The notes beneath the pieces were generated by a model that made no database searches, had not been told where the DNA came from, and saw only the letters and a list, made by a program, of their open reading frames with translations. From NCBI GenBank assembly GCA_904397865.1, contig CAJFOS010000017.1, forward strand, positions 54,863 through 118,862: DNA of 64,000 nt, given 5' to 3'. Positions 25,856 to 33,177 of this stretch are shown in pieces. The stretch is from Candidatus Allochristensenella caecavium (GTDB taxonomy: Bacteria > Bacillota > Clostridia > Christensenellales > QAND01). The translations under genes and the position numbers were made by a program. Each line of letters begins with the position of its first letter. The first letter of the stretch is position 1.

Positions 25856-26032
25856 ATGGCTGGACAGCTACAGACGGTCGAACAGGTGGCAAAGATGCTG
25901 AATGTCCATGTGCGCACGGTTCAACGCTTGCTTCTGGATAAAGCGATTGTTGGGTATAAGGTGCGCGGTGTATGGAGGATTGACCCACAGTCCGTTGATG
26001 CATACATGAAAGACCATTGCAACGTTTCCTGA
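25856..26032 (+). CDS. Excisionase-like HTH protein
   Basis: 58 residues from ATG 25856, 6 bp after AAAGGAGGT. LQTVEQVAKMLNVHVRTVQRLLLDKAIVGYKVRGVWRIDPQSVDAYM is a MerR/HTH_17 fold as in phage Xis and Cox proteins. First rightward gene, so it may act in excision or as a Cro-like switch. Confidence 0.85.
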   Translation: MAGQLQTVEQVAKMLNVHVRTVQRLLLDKAIVGYKVRGVWRIDPQSVDAYMKDHCNVS

Positions 26033-26067
26033 CACGTATATTATCGCACAAACGGAGGTGATACGAC

Positions 26068-26514
26068 ACGCCAAACATCGGAGAAATTATTGCAAAATCC
26101 CGCCAGCGGAACGGGTGCTCGCAAGAGACCGCCGCCATGCTTTTGCCGCTTAGTCTGCGGACGTTGCAACGGTATGAGACGAGCGAGAACGGGTGCCCGA
26201 TGGACGTTATCCCCATCATCGCCAACGAGTATAAAGACCGCACGTTGTTGTATGACATCATCCGGCAGATTGAACCTTGGCAAGACGCGATTGGAAAGGT
26301 TGAATTTGTGGAATTGACACAAGCGGCTTGTGCGATGCTGAACGCGGTAAACGATATGGAGGCATGCAAGGCTGGAATGCTTGAAATTGTGTCAGACGGG
26401 GTTGTGAAACCGAGCGAGCGCGAACGGTGGGAGAAGGTTGTGAGCGCAACAAAGAAGATGATGGTTGCAGGGCTTCAATTATTGGAAGCGACGGAAAGGA
26501 GGGAAACAGATTGA
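26068..26514 (+). CDS. XRE-family regulator with apparent ACG start codon
   Basis: 148 residues if initiation is at ACG 26068, placed 10 bp after GGAGG. The HTH_3 domain needs this N-terminus: PNIGEIIAKSRQRNG, CSQETAAMLL, LSLRTLQRYE, then PIIANEYKD. The first in-frame ATG (26137) would delete half the HTH. C-terminal helices (residues 75-145) are of unknown role. ACG differs from ATG by one T-to-C change. Either initiation is inefficient or the gene is crippled. Confidence 0.75.
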   Translation, partial: TPNIGEIIAKSRQRNGCSQETAAMLLPLSLRTLQRYETSENGCPMDVIPIIANEYKDRTLLYDIIRQIEPWQDAIGKVEFVELTQAACAMLNAVNDMEACKAGMLEIVSDGVVKPSERERWEKVVSATKKMMVAGLQLLEATERRETD

Positions 26515-26759
26515 CGCTATCGGAAATCAAGAGCATGGACAAGGACTTTTTAACGCCGGAAGATGTTGCGCCGTTACTAAGATGTGACCCGCATGGGATA
26601 CGGGTGCAGGCACAGACGGCCCCGCAATTTCTAGGGTTCCCTGTGTGTCAAGTTGGCAATCGCACGAAGATACCACGCGTGTCGTTTTTGAAATGGGTGG
26701 AAGGCGAGCTTCCTATCTTTCATCTGACCTACCCACCAGATAATCCAGCGACACGTTGA
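26511..26759 (+). CDS. Small HTH_17-like phage protein
   Basis: 82 residues from TTG 26511, 7 bp after AAAGGAGGG, overlapping the previous stop. FLTPEDVAPLLRCDPHGIRV and IPRVSFLKWVEGE resemble excisionase-type DNA-binding domains. The 3' end overlaps the convergent repressor gene by 47 bp. Confidence 0.65.
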   Translation: MTLSEIKSMDKDFLTPEDVAPLLRCDPHGIRVQAQTAPQFLGFPVCQVGNRTKIPRVSFLKWVEGELPIFHLTYPPDNPATR

Positions 26760-26928
26760 AGTAGTCGGCAAGGGCGATGAGCGTATCGATTGAGGGCGCG
26801 TTCGCAGCGTTTTCAAATTGACTAATAGCGGGACGCGAAACGCCGACAGATGAAGCAAGGCTGGCCGAACTGACTTTCGATTCATTCCGCAATGCTTTTA
26901 GACGAATTGAAAAAATGTTCAAATCCAT
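26713..26928 (-). CDS. XRE-family repressor (second switch)
   Basis: 71 residues from ATG 26928 with GAGGTA upstream. Compact HTH_3: IRLKALRNESKVSSASLA, VGVSRPAISQFENA, ADYFNVSLDYLVGRSDE. Divergent from another XRE gene across a symmetric operator region, forming a CI/Cro-like pair separate from the 25371 repressor. Confidence 0.85.
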   Translation of the reverse strand: MDLNIFSIRLKALRNESKVSSASLASSVGVSRPAISQFENAANAPSIDTLIALADYFNVSLDYLVGRSDER

Positions 26929-26940
26929 AAAAAATACCTC

Positions 26941-26997
26941 TTGACTAGTAAGCAATACTTACATATAATAGAGGCAGAAGGTAAGTAAAACTTACCT
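26941..26997 (+). promoter_or_regulatory. Second-switch promoter and two operators
   Basis: TTGACT (26941-26946), 17 bp, TATAAT (26964-26969). Dyads GTAAG-CAATA-CTTAC (26948-26962, within the spacer) and GGTAAG-TAAAA-CTTACC (26980-26996) share the same half-site and N5 spacing. Confidence 0.88.
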
Positions 26998-27015
26998 AGC
27001 CGGAAAGGAGGATTG

Positions 27016-27228
27016 ATGGAAACGGGGATGAAACAGGAACGCACAAAGAAGGGATGGACGCAATCGTTTGTTGCAGAAAAAATCGGCGTTTCAAGAGTGG
27101 CCGTACAACTGATTGAGAATGGAAAAATCAAGCCATCCTATGACGTTCTTGTAAAGCTAGAGAACCTATTCCACAAATCCCATCGTCAGCTATTCGCAGT
27201 AGCAGACGAAACACCAAGTAAAGAGTAA
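27016..27228 (+). CDS. XRE-family regulator (Cro-like)
   Basis: 70 residues from ATG 27016 (AAAGGAGGA upstream; TTG 27013 immediately precedes). KQERTKKGWTQSFVAEKIGVSRVAVQLIENGKIKPSYDVLVKLENLF is a complete HTH_3. First gene rightward from the second switch promoter. Confidence 0.87.
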   Translation: METGMKQERTKKGWTQSFVAEKIGVSRVAVQLIENGKIKPSYDVLVKLENLFHKSHRQLFAVADETPSKE

Positions 27229-27251
27229 CAAAAAAGGAGGTGAAAGACAAC

Positions 27252-27449
27252 ATGATATACACGATTGAAAGACGATGTGCTTTTGGCTACGGCTCAATGG
27301 AAAGCTGGTACGAATGCCGCAGTTATGAAAGGCGAACCCCAATCGGCGTACTGGTTGGCGGGAAATGCTTGAAAAAGTCAAAGAAGAAATCAGATTGCAA
27401 GGACTACTTCGGAAAAAAGGGGTTGCAATATGAAGAAAGGTGGTGTTAG
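27252..27449 (+). CDS. Small phage protein, basic and Tyr/Cys-rich
   Basis: 65 residues from ATG 27252, 10 bp after AGGAGGTG. Contains YECRSYERRTPIGV and a KKSKKKSDCKDYF stretch. No family recognised; likely early protein. Confidence 0.5.
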   Translation: MIYTIERRCAFGYGSMESWYECRSYERRTPIGVLVGGKCLKKSKKKSDCKDYFGKKGLQYEERWC

Positions 27450-27606
27450 ACAAATGCAATTTTATCCGTGGGTGTACATGGTGGTGGGGTTGGCAGGCGG
27501 GTATTGGATACGCGCGACAAAGGAATGGATTGAACGGCGTATCGAAGCAAGCGAGCCGGTATATAAGAAAAATCGCCCACAGCGCGGCAACGCTGTAAGG
27601 CGATAA
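27430..27606 (+). CDS. Small membrane-anchored phage protein
   Basis: 58 residues, overlapping the previous gene by 20 bp. One N-terminal hydrophobic segment (YPWVYMVVGLAGGYWI) followed by a charged tail (KEWIERRIEASEPVYKK). Positive-inside pattern suggests a single-pass anchor. Unknown function. Confidence 0.5.
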   Translation: MKKGGVRQMQFYPWVYMVVGLAGGYWIRATKEWIERRIEASEPVYKKNRPQRGNAVRR

Positions 27607-27651
27607 GCAAATAACTCTATAGGCATTATACCACAGGAAGGGGGAAATGCA

Positions 27652-28146
27652 ATGCTTGTATTTAAGAATCTGGAAGAAATGGAACCGTATTTGGATAAGA
27701 AAACGGATACATACCGTTTTGAGGATGTCGTACAGTTTTGCTTTGATTTGCGTTCTGATAGCAACATCAGCGCATGGGACATCAATGCGTGGAACATCGA
27801 CGCGGGGGACATCAATGCGTGGAACATCGACGCTGCGGACATCGACGCTACGGACATCGACGTGGGGGACATCAATGCGTGGAACATCGACGCTGCAAAC
27901 ATTAACGCGGGGGACATCAATGCGGGGGACATCAATGCTGCGAACATTAACGCGGGGGACATCAAAGCGGGGGACATCAACGCGAATAACATCAACTACT
28001 ATGCTGTTTGCATTGCGTATCAAACATTCTCCTGCATGTCTGTACGAGGAAGAAGGAAAAACGCAATCCATGCCTGCTTGGATGGAGAAATCGAGTACAA
28101 GGAAATGAGTGTAAGGGAAGAGAAGGGGGAGGCTGCCGATGTGTGA
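27652..28146 (+). CDS. Pentapeptide-repeat-like phage protein
   Basis: 164 residues. After a 38-residue lead (EEMEPYLDKKTDTYRFEDVV), sixteen tandem five-residue units of D/N-I-N/D-A-x form run from about residue 38 to 117, followed by a Cys-containing tail. Regular I at the same position with alternating W/G/A caps matches a right-handed pentapeptide beta-helix. Some pentapeptide proteins mimic DNA and bind gyrase; no such role is shown here. Early-region gene with clean frame despite repetitive DNA. Confidence 0.72.
   Translation: MLVFKNLEEMEPYLDKKTDTYRFEDVVQFCFDLRSDSNISAWDINAWNIDAGDINAWNIDAADIDATDIDVGDINAWNIDAANINAGDINAGDINAANINAGDIKAGDINANNINYYAVCIAYQTFSCMSVRGRRKNAIHACLDGEIEYKEMSVREEKGEAADV
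27763..28002 (+). repeat. Sixteen tandem 15-bp units coding the pentapeptides
   Basis: Units start AACATC or GACATC/AACATT and end in variable NNG codons; several are identical (GACATCAATGCGTGG three times). Near-identity implies recent expansion. Because no unit contains stops in other frames, long false reading frames appear on the opposite strand. Confidence 0.9.
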
Positions 28147-28315
28147 ATTATGCGGGCATTATCCCCATTTGCCGGGGTGTCCGAACGAGGAATATGCGTG
28201 CGACGTATGCGGGGAGTCTCTGCAAGAAGGGAACGAAATATACAAAATTGACGGAGATATCCTGTGTAAAAAGTGCGCAGTGGCATGGTTGGAAAGGCGG
28301 TGCATTGCATGTTGA
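28139..28315 (+). CDS. Small Cys-rich zinc-binding phage protein
   Basis: 58 residues from ATG 28139 with GGGGGAGG upstream, overlapping the previous gene. CELCGHYPH, CDVCGES, LCKKC and a final RRCIAC give four CxxC-like pairs, enough for two zinc sites. Unknown function. Confidence 0.62.
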   Translation: MCELCGHYPHLPGCPNEEYACDVCGESLQEGNEIYKIDGDILCKKCAVAWLERRCIAC

Positions 28316-28476
28316 ATATGGTGGACTACGCAAAGACGGTATGCGAAGAAATCCCTAGATTGTTTGCAGAGCCGGACATCTGCGACCGATGCGGAGAAGG
28401 CAGGGAACTGATGTACGACGTAACAACGGGGGAATGGCTGTGCAACGAATGCTGGGAGGAGGTGCTCGACAGATGA
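28309..28476 (+). CDS. Small zinc-ribbon phage protein
   Basis: 55 residues from ATG 28309, overlapping the previous frame by 7 bp. CDRCGEGRELMYDVTTGEWLCNECW is a treble-clef-like zinc ribbon. Overlaps the next gene (ATGA), so part of a translationally coupled early operon. Confidence 0.62.
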   Translation: MLNMVDYAKTVCEEIPRLFAEPDICDRCGEGRELMYDVTTGEWLCNECWEEVLDR

Positions 28477-29024
28477 CGTGGGAAGAACTGCAAAAGGTCA
28501 ATGAGAATATTGCAACGATGGACATCAAGGGCAAGGATTACGCGGCTGTGCCGGAACGGATTAAAGCGTTCCGCAAGCTGTGCCCGAATGGGAGCATCGA
28601 GACGGAACTTGCAAGCATAGCAGACGGCGTGTGCGTGTTCCGCGCTGTTGTGAAAGATGAAAACGGCAAGACGCTGGGGACAGGAACGGCCTACGAAAAA
28701 GAGAACAGCAGCTACATCAACAAGACCTCATACATTGAGAACTGCGAGACAAGCGCGGTAGGACGTGCGCTGGGTATGTGCGGGATTGGGATTGATACAA
28801 GCGTTGCAAGTTTTGAAGAAGTAGCAAACGCCCGACTGAATCAAAATACCGAACCGAAGCCGCCAGCGCGAGGGGAGGATTTGCCCCGCTATGTTGCCAA
28901 GCCCGTATCAGCGCCGGAATACACATGCGCGGGATGCACGGCGAAGATAACGGAAGCAGAGCACAATTATTCAACGCGCAAGTATGGGCGTGCTTTGTGC
29001 AGGGCATGCCAGAAGAACGCATGA
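28473..29024 (+). CDS. Putative single-strand annealing protein (ERF/Rad52-like) with C-terminal zinc ribbon
   Basis: 183 residues from ATG 28473. The region IADGVCVFRAVVKDENGKTLGTGTAYE, followed by TSYIENCETSAVGRALGMCGIGID, resembles the conserved core of phage annealing-type recombinases of the Rad52/ERF/Sak group. The C-terminus has CAGC and CRAC pairs (residues about 151-180), a zinc ribbon. Its neighbours HNH, NinB-like and SSB fit a recombination module. Assignment rests on motif resemblance. Confidence 0.55.
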   Translation: MTWEELQKVNENIATMDIKGKDYAAVPERIKAFRKLCPNGSIETELASIADGVCVFRAVVKDENGKTLGTGTAYEKENSSYINKTSYIENCETSAVGRALGMCGIGIDTSVASFEEVANARLNQNTEPKPPARGEDLPRYVAKPVSAPEYTCAGCTAKITEAEHNYSTRKYGRALCRACQKNA

Positions 29025-29329
29025 CGGGGCCGTGCGCAGTGTGTGGGCGGTATAGCTATCTGGAAGCCCATCACATTGTAAAAGGGCGTGGGAAGCGCAG
29101 AGAGTGCGAGACAAAGGAAAGCGTCGTCTATCTCTGCGCAGACTGCCACAGGGGTACATACGGCGTACACGGCAGAGATGGGCATGCGTTGGACGTGTAT
29201 CTGCGCCGCCAATTACAGGCTGCATATTTTTCACAGGGAAAAAGCGAAACAGAAGTGCGGCGGCTGATGGGCGGCAAGCTGATGTTGGATGACAATGGGG
29301 AGGTGTACAGGTGGACGAAATTCAGGTGA
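29021..29329 (+). CDS. HNH-type endonuclease-like protein
   Basis: 102 residues from ATG 29021 (ATGA overlap). CAVCGRYSYLEAHHIVKGRGKRR, then CADCHRGTYGVHG: paired CxxC motifs and the HH of the beta-beta-alpha metal fold. Typical of small phage HNH proteins in recombination modules. Confidence 0.78.
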   Translation: MTGPCAVCGRYSYLEAHHIVKGRGKRRECETKESVVYLCADCHRGTYGVHGRDGHALDVYLRRQLQAAYFSQGKSETEVRRLMGGKLMLDDNGEVYRWTKFR

Positions 29330-29862
29330 TGGATGCGCGGTGCGAAATGGACGGCGGGACACTGCGCCTGTCTTTCAAGGTAGCGCAGGACAACATGATG
29401 AAAGCGCGGCGTTTTGTCACGGAACAGCCGGACGGGCAGCGGTGGCTCTTGTCGTTCAAGAAATACAGGAAAAAGAGAAGCTACGACGCGAACGCATATT
29501 TCTGGGTGCTGTGCGACCGTTTGAGCGAGGCAACGGGGATAGACAAGGAAACGATATACCGAGAGGCAATCAAGGACATAGGGGGCGTAAGCGTCCCCGT
29601 GTGCGTCAAGGATGAAGCGGTGAAGATGTTGCGCAAGCATTGGGAAGCAAAAGGGCTTGGCTGGCAGACGGAAACAACGCCATCTAAGCTGGAAGGATGT
29701 ACAAACGTTGTTCTGTATTACGGTTCCAGCACTTATGACAGCAAGCAGATGGCGGCGCTTATCGACCACATTATCCAAGATTGCAAAGCGGTTGGAATTG
29801 AAACGCTTACACCGGGCGAACAGGCGCTGCTCATAAACGATTGGGGGAAACCAAGTGAATAA
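29311..29862 (+). CDS. NinB/Orf-like recombination mediator
   Basis: 183 residues from GTG 29311. FKKYRKKRSYDANAYFWVLCDRLSEATG is the conserved segment of NinB-type proteins, which bind ssDNA/SSB and assist RecA-independent or RecFOR-like recombination in lambdoid phages. Overlaps HNH and SSB genes on both sides. Confidence 0.72.
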   Translation: MDEIQVMDARCEMDGGTLRLSFKVAQDNMMKARRFVTEQPDGQRWLLSFKKYRKKRSYDANAYFWVLCDRLSEATGIDKETIYREAIKDIGGVSVPVCVKDEAVKMLRKHWEAKGLGWQTETTPSKLEGCTNVVLYYGSSTYDSKQMAALIDHIIQDCKAVGIETLTPGEQALLINDWGKPSE

Positions 29863-30211
29863 GGTTGTATTGATTGGAAACTTAACGAGAGACCCGGATG
29901 TGCGGAATACGCAAAGCGGGGTTTCGGTGTGCACGTTCACGCTGGCGGTGCAGTCACGGTACAAGGAAACGGCGGATTTTATCAATGTGGTGGCATGGCG
30001 CGGGATTGCGGAGACGTGCGGGCGGTATTTGAAGAAGGGAAGCAAGGCTTGCGTATGCGGGGCGCTGCAAAGCCGGAGCTACGAAGCCAAGGACGGAAGC
30101 AAGCGCACGGTTGTAGAAGTAATCGCGGATGAAGTGGAGTTTTTGAGCTTTGCAGAGAAGAAGGAAGCGGAGCCTGTCGGAGAACCGATTGACGACGAAT
30201 TACCGTTTTAA
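29855..30211 (+). CDS. ssb: Single-stranded DNA-binding protein
   Basis: 118 residues from GTG 29855 (overlaps previous gene by 8 bp). OB fold: MNKVVLIGNLTRDPDVR, FTLAVQSRYKETADFINVVAWRGIAE, LKKGSKACVCGALQSRSYEAKDG. Short acidic tip IDDELPF for protein docking. Phage replication and recombination. Confidence 0.96.
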   Translation: MNKVVLIGNLTRDPDVRNTQSGVSVCTFTLAVQSRYKETADFINVVAWRGIAETCGRYLKKGSKACVCGALQSRSYEAKDGSKRTVVEVIADEVEFLSFAEKKEAEPVGEPIDDELPF

Positions 30212-30223
30212 GGCGGTGGAATC

Positions 30224-30961
30224 ATGACGCTATCATACATCAAGGTTTTCCTAGATTGGGATAAAACGACACGCGCCCTAAAGGACGCAGAGAAAGGCCG
30301 ACTGATTGATGCGCTAATCATGCATGCGAAAGGCGAACAAGACGCCGAGGCTAATCTAAGCGGCAACGAACGGTTTGTGTTTCCCATATTCCAATCACAG
30401 ATTGACCGAGACAATGAAGAATACATCAGATTCATCGACAAGCAGAGGTCAAATGGGGCGAAAGGCGGCAGACCGAAGAAACCCACCGGTTTAGAAGAAA
30501 ACCCAAAAAACCCATTGGTTTTTTTAGAAACCCAAAAAAGCCAAGACAAAGAAAAAGACAAAGACAAAGAAAATAGTAACAACAACTACAACAGCGCGTG
30601 CGCGCGCGAGGACGACCCGTTTCTCTCTGACTTCGACGACATCGAGGTGTACTACAGGCAAAACATCAACTATTCGCCGACACAGCGAGAGACGCAAGCC
30701 ATCAGCAAGTGGCTTTCACAAACATGCAAAGCGGGGGTTATGTACGCAATCGACGAGGCGGTAGACAGAGGGGCGCGGAACAAATCGTTCATTTCGGCGG
30801 TTGTTGACAATCTCGAAAAGAGCGCGGTAAAGACAGAGGAAGACCTTGAACTGTACAAGGCAAAGAAAGCGAAGAAGAAAGAGAGCAAAAGCCAAAAGCA
30901 AAGCGCGTTGAATTACTCACAGCGGGAAACAACCAGAAATGAGGTGGGGACGTGGCTGTAA
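30224..30961 (+). CDS. DnaD-like phage replication initiation protein
   Basis: 245 residues. N-terminal domain (residues 1-90; LSYIKVFLDWDKTTRALKDAEKGRLIDALIMHA) of the DUF6291 type found in phage replisome organisers, a Lys/Asn linker, and a C-terminal DnaD-like helical domain (about 150-200, TQRETQAISKWLSQ..GVMYAIDEAV...NKSFISAVVDNL). Likely binds the phage origin and recruits the host helicase. Confidence 0.78.
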   Translation: MTLSYIKVFLDWDKTTRALKDAEKGRLIDALIMHAKGEQDAEANLSGNERFVFPIFQSQIDRDNEEYIRFIDKQRSNGAKGGRPKKPTGLEENPKNPLVFLETQKSQDKEKDKDKENSNNNYNSACAREDDPFLSDFDDIEVYYRQNINYSPTQRETQAISKWLSQTCKAGVMYAIDEAVDRGARNKSFISAVVDNLEKSAVKTEEDLELYKAKKAKKKESKSQKQSALNYSQRETTRNEVGTWL

Positions 30962-31401
30962 AGAGAACGAGAAAGAGGCGGGATGTTACGTTGTGCTGGG
31001 ATTGCAGGAATGCGGCCAACCCGTTTGTGTGCTCATGGGCGCGTGACTTAACGCCCGTTGAAGGGTGGAATGCGTACAAGGTGACATATGTCATTGATGG
31101 TAAATACAACGACTGCACGTATTGCGTAGAAGAATGTCCGCATTTTATCAGAGATGAGAAGCGGGAAAGTGTGATTATGGTGGAAAAAGAGCCGTGGGAG
31201 AAAGCGGTATGCGAACGGCTTCGCGAGTTGTATTTTGGTAAAAATGTCAGCTTTGAGCGTATCGGTGAAATTGTGGGTAATTCGCCTAAGACGGTAGCAA
31301 AATGGGCATATGGAACGCTATGCCCAGAATCGAGTGCAAAAAGGGTGCTTGAAAGGACGGCGTTTTTACTTGAACAGCAAGGCGAAGGGCGCACGGTTTG
31401 A
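30952..31401 (+). CDS. Phage protein with N-terminal Cys cluster and possible HTH
   Basis: 149 residues from GTG 30952. Two Cys pairs (CWDCRNAANPFVC and CTYCVEECPHF) in the first 65 residues probably bind zinc. Residues about 100-125 (SFERIGEIVGNSPKTVAKWAYG) look like a helix-turn-helix. Unknown role in the replication region. Confidence 0.6.
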   Translation: MAVKRTRKRRDVTLCWDCRNAANPFVCSWARDLTPVEGWNAYKVTYVIDGKYNDCTYCVEECPHFIRDEKRESVIMVEKEPWEKAVCERLRELYFGKNVSFERIGEIVGNSPKTVAKWAYGTLCPESSAKRVLERTAFLLEQQGEGRTV

Positions 31402-31750
31402 ACGGCTGCTTGCTTCCAAGCTAAGAGACTACGGATACGATGCACGGAGAGGGCAGCAGTATTGCGGGGCGAACGGCGACGCGGATGTCATCGGGCTTCC
31501 GGGCATTCATATCGAGGCCAAGCATCAGGAGCGGATGCAGCTGTATGACTGGATGGCGCAGGCGAAGCACGACGCAAGAGGGGCGCTTCCGGCAGTGTTT
31601 CATAAGCGGAACAACAGCGCCATTCTGGTGACGATGGAACTGAACGACTTCATGGAGATATACAGGGAATGGGAGGCCGGACGTGGAGAACTGGGAGAGA
31701 CAGGAAATGGCGTTTCTGCGAAGCGAGAACAAACGCCTTGCACGGGATAA
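31370..31750 (+). CDS. Hjc-like Holliday junction resolvase (PD-(D/E)XK)
   Basis: 126 residues from TTG 31370, after GAAAGGACGG; ATG 31310 in frame gives a longer, less likely form. AKGARFERLLASKLRDYGY, GANGDADVIGLPGIHIEAKHQE give the catalytic E, D and E-x-K. Similar small resolvases in phages replace RusA to cut recombination junctions. Confidence 0.8.
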   Translation: MNSKAKGARFERLLASKLRDYGYDARRGQQYCGANGDADVIGLPGIHIEAKHQERMQLYDWMAQAKHDARGALPAVFHKRNNSAILVTMELNDFMEIYREWEAGRGELGETGNGVSAKREQTPCTG

Positions 31751-31985
31751 CGAAGCGTTGAAAGCGGCGTTGAAGCAGCGCAACAGGGATATAGAGGAAG
31801 TTGAAGCGCGGTTTATGCGGGAGTGCATGGAGTGCGAGTTGAGGAAAGCAGAAAAGCCAAGCGTGTACGAACAAATCATGCAGGGGTTACAGGAGGCAAT
31901 CGAGTATGAAAAAGGGGAAAGTCAAACGCTTGGAGAGCGAATTAAGGAGGAGCAGCGAATGACAGACCGTGAGGCGGTTGAGTGA
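31683..31985 (+). CDS. Coiled-coil phage protein
   Basis: 100 residues from GTG 31683 (GGGAGG upstream), overlapping the resolvase gene. Heptad-like ENKRLARDNEALKAALKQRNRDIEEVEARF; a lone MRECMEC pair. No family recognised. Confidence 0.55.
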   Translation: MENWERQEMAFLRSENKRLARDNEALKAALKQRNRDIEEVEARFMRECMECELRKAEKPSVYEQIMQGLQEAIEYEKGESQTLGERIKEEQRMTDREAVE

Positions 31986-32059
31986 TTACCGATTGTTTTG
32001 ACACAGAACAAGAAGCAATCGAAGCATGGAACAGGAGGACGAATGATGCGTTGTTGTGA
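31982..32059 (+). pseudogene. Possible Lar-type restriction-alleviation remnant (C-terminus)
   Basis: 25 codons from GTG 31982. The segment FDTEQEAIEAWNRR is the hallmark C-terminus of Lar-family restriction alleviation proteins, but the Cys-rich N-terminal half is missing here. It may be a relic, or a coincidental short frame; the next gene starts inside it. Confidence 0.35.
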
Positions 32060-32378
32060 TTGCGAATTTAGGCAAGAGTGTCGAGACGCTGACAGGGTTT
32101 TGACCGCGTTTGTACGATGCTATATGAGAGACAAGTTTTTAAAAGAGAAGAAGGAAAAAGGGAAGAAGGAAAAATGGATGACGAATGCCGACTACATGCG
32201 AAGCATGACGGATGATGAATTAGCTGCATATTTTATGATTTTTAGGCCAAGCGATGCTTGTTTTGATGATGACGAAAAAAACTATATTTCCTTGAATTCA
32301 CGGTACTTCAAGCACTCGCAGGATTGCTTTGTAGAGAATCTAAACTGGCTACAGCAGCTATACACGGAGGACGAATAA
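32043..32378 (+). CDS. Phage protein with N-terminal Cys pair, charged
   Basis: 111 residues from ATG 32043, 5 bp after AGGAGG. Starts MMRCCDCEFRQEC (likely zinc or disulfide cluster), then Lys-rich KFLKEKKEKGKKEKW and SMTDDELAAYFM, resembling a helix of phage small proteins. Function unknown. Confidence 0.6.
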   Translation: MMRCCDCEFRQECRDADRVLTAFVRCYMRDKFLKEKKEKGKKEKWMTNADYMRSMTDDELAAYFMIFRPSDACFDDDEKNYISLNSRYFKHSQDCFVENLNWLQQLYTEDE

Positions 32379-32650
32379 TGGCGGAGTATATTGGTGTAGA
32401 CACGTTATGGAGAGAAGTAGAATGTACTGCGTTTTATGATAAAAGAGATAAAGAAGCGATGGAAGATATGATTTTGTCGTGCCCCAAAGTAATAAACGCA
32501 TCACCTATTGTGCGATGCAGAGAGTGCGTCCATCTCGGCCATGTCCATGATTTTATGGGGTTAGAAATCGAATCCTTTCAATGTGGGCGGACAAACACAG
32601 AAGTGAAGCTGGATGATTTTTGCAGCTACGGGGAACGGGAGGACGAATGA
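32378..32650 (+). CDS. Phage protein of unknown function with Cys motifs
   Basis: 90 residues from ATG 32378 (1-bp overlap with the previous stop; GGAGG upstream). VRCRECVHLG and FCSYGERED bracket a possible metal site; KRDKEAMEDMILSCPKV is a helix. Similar EYI.. proteins recur in this small-gene cluster. Confidence 0.6.
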   Translation: MAEYIGVDTLWREVECTAFYDKRDKEAMEDMILSCPKVINASPIVRCRECVHLGHVHDFMGLEIESFQCGRTNTEVKLDDFCSYGEREDE

Positions 32651-32856
32651 TGGATTGGTACAACGCAAAAAAGGAACAGCCGAAACCATTCGTAAGCGTT
32701 TTATGCCGTATGCCTGGCGAAAAGCCGTTTCCAACCGTGCGTGAAGGGTATATAAACGAAGATGGAATGTGGGTGTCGGGCTATTTCAAGCGAGAACCGG
32801 GAGAGGTGACACACTGGGCAGAGATGCCCGTATTTCCGGGGGATGATGAAGAATGA
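32647..32856 (+). CDS. DUF551-like phage protein
   Basis: 69 residues from ATG 32647. WYNAKKEQPKPFVSVLCRMPG, EGYINEDGMWVSGYFKREPGEVTHWAEMPVFP follow the DUF551 pattern (W..A...P....V...., ending VTHW...P.P). Unknown function, common in Firmicutes phages. Confidence 0.7.
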   Translation: MMDWYNAKKEQPKPFVSVLCRMPGEKPFPTVREGYINEDGMWVSGYFKREPGEVTHWAEMPVFPGDDEE

Positions 32857-33173
32857 CAGAATATATTGACTGTATGAAACTAATTGCCGACATGGAAAAA
32901 CGGTATTGCGAACCATGTGTAGCCAACAAAAAAGACTATAATGGCGCGGGCTGCCGTGCTTGCTGGGTAAATGATGCAATAGGAGAGGTAGACGATGCGC
33001 CTACAATCGATGCTGTATGTGTGGTGCATGGGAAATGGGTTGAATATCCGCGTGCTCATTATTTCAAGTGTAGTAATTGTAAATATACCGTTCCACATAG
33101 AAAAGCAAACTTGTTTAATGGAAAGCGAGAATACAATTATTGCCCGCACTGCGGTGCGAAGATGGACGGTTAA
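32853..33173 (+). CDS. Zinc-ribbon phage protein
   Basis: 106 residues, ATGA overlap with the previous gene. CEPCVANKKDYNGAGCRACWV, then FKCSNCKYTVPHR and YCPHCGAKMDG. The last two form a zinc ribbon. Repeats of the EYIDCMKL/DAPTIDAV pattern are frequent in phage small proteins. Function unknown. Confidence 0.62.
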   Translation: MTEYIDCMKLIADMEKRYCEPCVANKKDYNGAGCRACWVNDAIGEVDDAPTIDAVCVVHGKWVEYPRAHYFKCSNCKYTVPHRKANLFNGKREYNYCPHCGAKMDG

Positions 33174-33177
33174 TGAA

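Noticed and set aside
27190..28071. Long leftward reading frame (293 codons) opposite the pentapeptide gene
   Set aside because: Caused by the 15-bp repeat having no stops in several frames. It lacks a ribosome site and any recognisable domain.
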